Source: an uncultured Actinomycetes bacterium
Lineage (GTDB): Bacteria; Actinomycetota; Actinomycetes; Nanopelagicales; Nanopelagicaceae
DNA length: 8,418 nt
Direction: 5' to 3'
Assembly (NCBI GenBank): GCA_937860175.1
Contig: CALMBJ010000190.1
Coordinates: 1 to 8,418, forward strand
Of the stretch, positions 7,115 through 8,418 are shown piece by piece (positions within the stretch are counted from its first letter, which is position 1; each line of letters starts with the position of its first letter). Made by a program: the position numbers and the translations under genes. The notes under the pieces are model-generated. The model did not search any database and was not told the DNA's origin. It saw only the letters and a program-made list of their open reading frames with translations.

Positions 7115-8107
7115 ATGTCAGATTTAACCGAGTCGGAGATCCGCTCATTTCAACAAGCCCGTGGCCTCGATGTCACGGGTTTTGTTGATGCGGTCACTGC
7201 GCGCGCGCTAGAAGAGGCGCGTTGGAAGCTCGGAGATCGCTCCTTGTATCTTCAGGAATCACCGTTGATGCGTGGAGATGATGTTGCAGCCTTACAAGCC
7301 CGTTTAACTGAAATGGGTTTTGATTGTGGTCGAGTTGATGGAATCTACGGTCCTCGCACCGAATCTGCGGTAAAAGAGTTTCAAAAATCTGTAGGTGCAA
7401 CAGTTGATGGAAAATGCGGACCAGCGACCATGATCGCGTTGATTCGTTTAACAAAGATAGTTTCTGGGGGAGCACCCTCTGCAATGCGACAGGTTGCAAC
7501 ACAACAAAGTCGTGGGCCAGCACTTGCAAACAAGGTAATTGTTTTAAACCCCGATGGTGAAGATCAACTTGTTTACGATGTTGCGGTTAGAACTGAAGGA
7601 CGTTTACTTGCTTTAGGTGCATCGGTGTTTTTAACTCGTGGTGCAACAAATAATCCTTCAGAGCAGGAACGAATCGCATTTAGTAATAAGAGTGGCGCAG
7701 ATTTAATGATCTCTTTAAATCTTGATACCTACATAAATGAAAAAGCGCATGGCGCTGCTACCTACTTTTATGGAAGCGATACTCATGGTGTGCATTCAAT
7801 TGTTGGTGAAAGATTTGCATCATTGGTACAGCGCGAAATTTGCGCCCGTACCGATTTAACAAACTGCAGAACCCATGCAAAAACATGGGATTTACTGCGT
7901 TTAACCACCGCGCCAACTGTTCGTATTGATTTGGGGTACACCAGTAACCCTGGCGATATTTCACGAATTTCTAGACCAGATTTTCGCGATGTCATAGCCG
8001 AGGCCTTGGTTATTGCAATCCAGCGGCTGTATTTAGCGGCAGAAGATGATGCAAAAACAGGAACCTTAAGAATCGCTGATCTACGTAAAGCTGGTATTCG
8101 CCGCTAA
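7115..8107 (+). CDS. cwlM: CwlM-like peptidoglycan regulator (degenerate amidase_3 with peptidoglycan-binding repeats)
   Basis: This 330-residue protein has no signal peptide, so it should be cytoplasmic. Residues about 4-45 look like the second half of a peptidoglycan-binding domain. Residues 50-112 form a complete one (RGDDVAALQARL, then FD-GRVDGIYGP). Residues 140-305 have the amidase_3 fold (ADLMISLN 196-202, RIDLGYTSNPGD 270-281). The zinc site is broken: the DPGHGG histidine region reads NPDGED (145-150), the SxHxN histidine is N202, and the usual catalytic Glu is D272. M. tuberculosis CwlM is likewise non-catalytic and controls MurA, MurJ and FhaA after PknB phosphorylation near its C-terminal TGT. 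That tripeptide is present here at 315-317. No Shine-Dalgarno sequence precedes the ATG, four bases after the trxA stop. A TAG at 7091 in this frame, with no start codon after it, excludes a longer form. Expression probably depends on coupling to trxA. Confidence 0.9.
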   Translation: MSDLTESEIRSFQQARGLDVTGFVDAVTARALEEARWKLGDRSLYLQESPLMRGDDVAALQARLTEMGFDCGRVDGIYGPRTESAVKEFQKSVGATVDGKCGPATMIALIRLTKIVSGGAPSAMRQVATQQSRGPALANKVIVLNPDGEDQLVYDVAVRTEGRLLALGASVFLTRGATNNPSEQERIAFSNKSGADLMISLNLDTYINEKAHGAATYFYGSDTHGVHSIVGERFASLVQREICARTDLTNCRTHAKTWDLLRLTTAPTVRIDLGYTSNPGDISRISRPDFRDVIAEALVIAIQRLYLAAEDDAKTGTLRIADLRKAGIRR

Positions 8108-8110
8108 ATA

Positions 8111-8134
8111 ACACTCAACTGCATGGTTGGGTGT
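8111..8134 (+). terminator. Hairpin after cwlM, possible T-less terminator
   Basis: ACACTCAAC (8111-8119) pairs with GTTGGGTGT (8126-8134) over nine bases with one T-G wobble, around the six-base loop TGCATG. It starts four bases after the cwlM stop. No T-tract follows, so it is not a classical intrinsic terminator. Hairpins without U-tracts have been proposed as actinobacterial terminators. It could also be a regulatory site for the next gene. Confidence 0.45.
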
Positions 8135-8136
8135 GG

Positions 8137-8142
8137 CAGACT
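8137..8142 (+). promoter_or_regulatory. Weak candidate -10 element for the aminotransferase
   Basis: CAGACT keeps the conserved A and final T of TANNNT but has C first. It is followed by exactly six bases before the ATG at 8149, the same geometry as the NUDIX-gene promoter. No Shine-Dalgarno sequence exists upstream of this ATG, which favours a leaderless start. The match is weak. Confidence 0.25.
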
Positions 8143-8148
8143 TACGCC

Positions 8149-8371
8149 ATGTCAGATATCACGCAACGCTTCTCAACGGGTGCTCCACAAAATCTTGAAC
8201 AAAGATTTGCATCTCGAGCCGCGCACATGAAGCCAAGTGAGATTCGCTCACTTTTTGCGGTGGCATCTAGACCAGAGATTGTTTCATTGGCGGGTGGAAT
8301 GCCAAATCTTTCAGCGCTTCCAATGGGAATGATGGCTGATGTTGTAAATAATCTTGTTCGCAACAATGGAC
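8149..8371 (+). CDS. PLP-dependent aminotransferase, class I/II (N-terminal fragment, cut by contig end)
   Basis: Seventy-four codons are visible before genuine sequence ends at 8371. The segment SEIRSLFAVASRPEIVSLAG followed by GMPNLSALP (residues 30-58) matches the start of fold-type I aminotransferases of the LysN/2-aminoadipate type, where a substrate-binding SFAGGLP-like motif follows an S-x-IR helix. The catalytic lysine and most of the fold lie beyond the window. The substrate therefore cannot be named. The ATG at 8149 is preferred over the internal ATG at 8227 because the residues between them (LEQRFASRAAHM) align with the usual N-terminal helix of the family. An aminotransferase near parAB is familiar in some actinobacteria, from memory. 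Any residue after Gly74 is partly or wholly encoded by adapter and must be discarded. Confidence 0.8.
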
Positions 8372-8418
8372 CTGTCTCTTATACACATCTCCGAGCCCAC
8401 GAGACAGGCAGAAATCTC
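8372..8418. other. Illumina Nextera adapter contamination (not genomic)
   Basis: CTGTCTCTTATACACATCT (8372-8390) is the Tn5 mosaic end used in Nextera libraries. CCGAGCCCACGAGAC (8391-8405) is the rest of the Read 2 adapter. AGGCAGAA (8406-8413) equals the Nextera i7 index N703. ATCTC (8414-8418) begins the P7 sequence. The order is exact with no mismatches. This is an untrimmed library adapter at the contig end, not a mobile element. Reading through it in the aminotransferase frame gives VSYTHLRAHETG, a peptide known from contaminated database entries. Confidence 0.98.

Noticed and set aside
6738..7148. Minus-strand open frame antisense to trxA
   Set aside because: It lies opposite an unmistakable thioredoxin gene with a good ribosome binding site. 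The translation is low-complexity without a known motif.
8184..8192. Possible DnaA box around TGCTCCACA
   Set aside because: It differs from TTATCCACA at the conserved TTA part, is single, and lies inside coding sequence.
8142..8366. Minus-strand open frame of 74 codons
   Set aside because: It is a shadow of the aminotransferase, which has clear family motifs on the plus strand, and it has no recognisable features of its own.
1..8371. A defence island, mobile element or novel accessory system
   Set aside because: Gene order and content are those of conserved actinobacterial core chromosome, with uniform codon style and no integrase, repeat or anomalous gene.
8372..8390. Tn5/IS50-like mosaic end suggesting a transposon
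   Set aside because: The mosaic end is directly followed by the Nextera adapter, a standard index and P7 bases, so it is a library artefact.

Overview
The window looks like chromosomal core sequence from a streamlined, low-GC actinobacterium. By eye the base composition is AT-leaning for this phylum. The gene order CCA-adding enzyme / NUDIX hydrolase / DUF6049 secreted protein / murJ / trxB / trxA / cwlM matches the origin-proximal region of actinobacteria (compare M. tuberculosis Rv3907c-Rv3915, recalled from memory). Compact spacing, short proteins and modest GC suggest a freshwater planktonic lineage such as the acI group (Nanopelagicales). That placement is an inference and was not tested.

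Layout: bases 1-1029 hold the 3' part of an MFS transporter on the + strand. It converges on, and overlaps by 11 bp, a CCA tRNA nucleotidyltransferase on the - strand (1019-2449). A 32-bp divergent intergenic gap carries two overlapping candidate promoters. From there a tightly packed + strand gene run (2482-8107) reads NUDIX hydrolase, DUF6049 protein, murJ, trxB, trxA, cwlM. Its junctions overlap by 1 and 4 bp or have gaps of 23, 45 and 4 bp. A T-less hairpin (8111-8134) follows, then the first 74 codons of a PLP-dependent aminotransferase (from 8149). No intergenic stretch exceeds 45 bp, and I see no RNA genes, mobile elements or CRISPR arrays.

The genes fit a cell-envelope and redox theme. 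MurJ flips lipid II. CwlM is a cytoplasmic pseudo-amidase that in mycobacteria regulates peptidoglycan synthesis and has been linked to MurJ. The DUF6049 protein is a predicted secreted, membrane-anchored partner. TrxB and TrxA form a complete NADPH-thioredoxin system. The CCA enzyme matures tRNA and the NUDIX enzyme cleans up nucleotides.

The last 47 bases (8372-8418) are not biological. They match the Illumina Nextera transposase adapter, an i7 index and the start of P7. The aminotransferase is therefore cut by an untrimmed contig end, and this stretch must not be annotated.

I found no exotic new system. The points most worth checking are the eroded zinc site and shortened N-terminus of CwlM, the reduced DUF6049 and MurJ proteins, the absence of sigM, the overlapping leaderless promoters, and a parS-like palindrome inside the CCA gene. 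Comparisons to M. tuberculosis and E. coli proteins are from memory.
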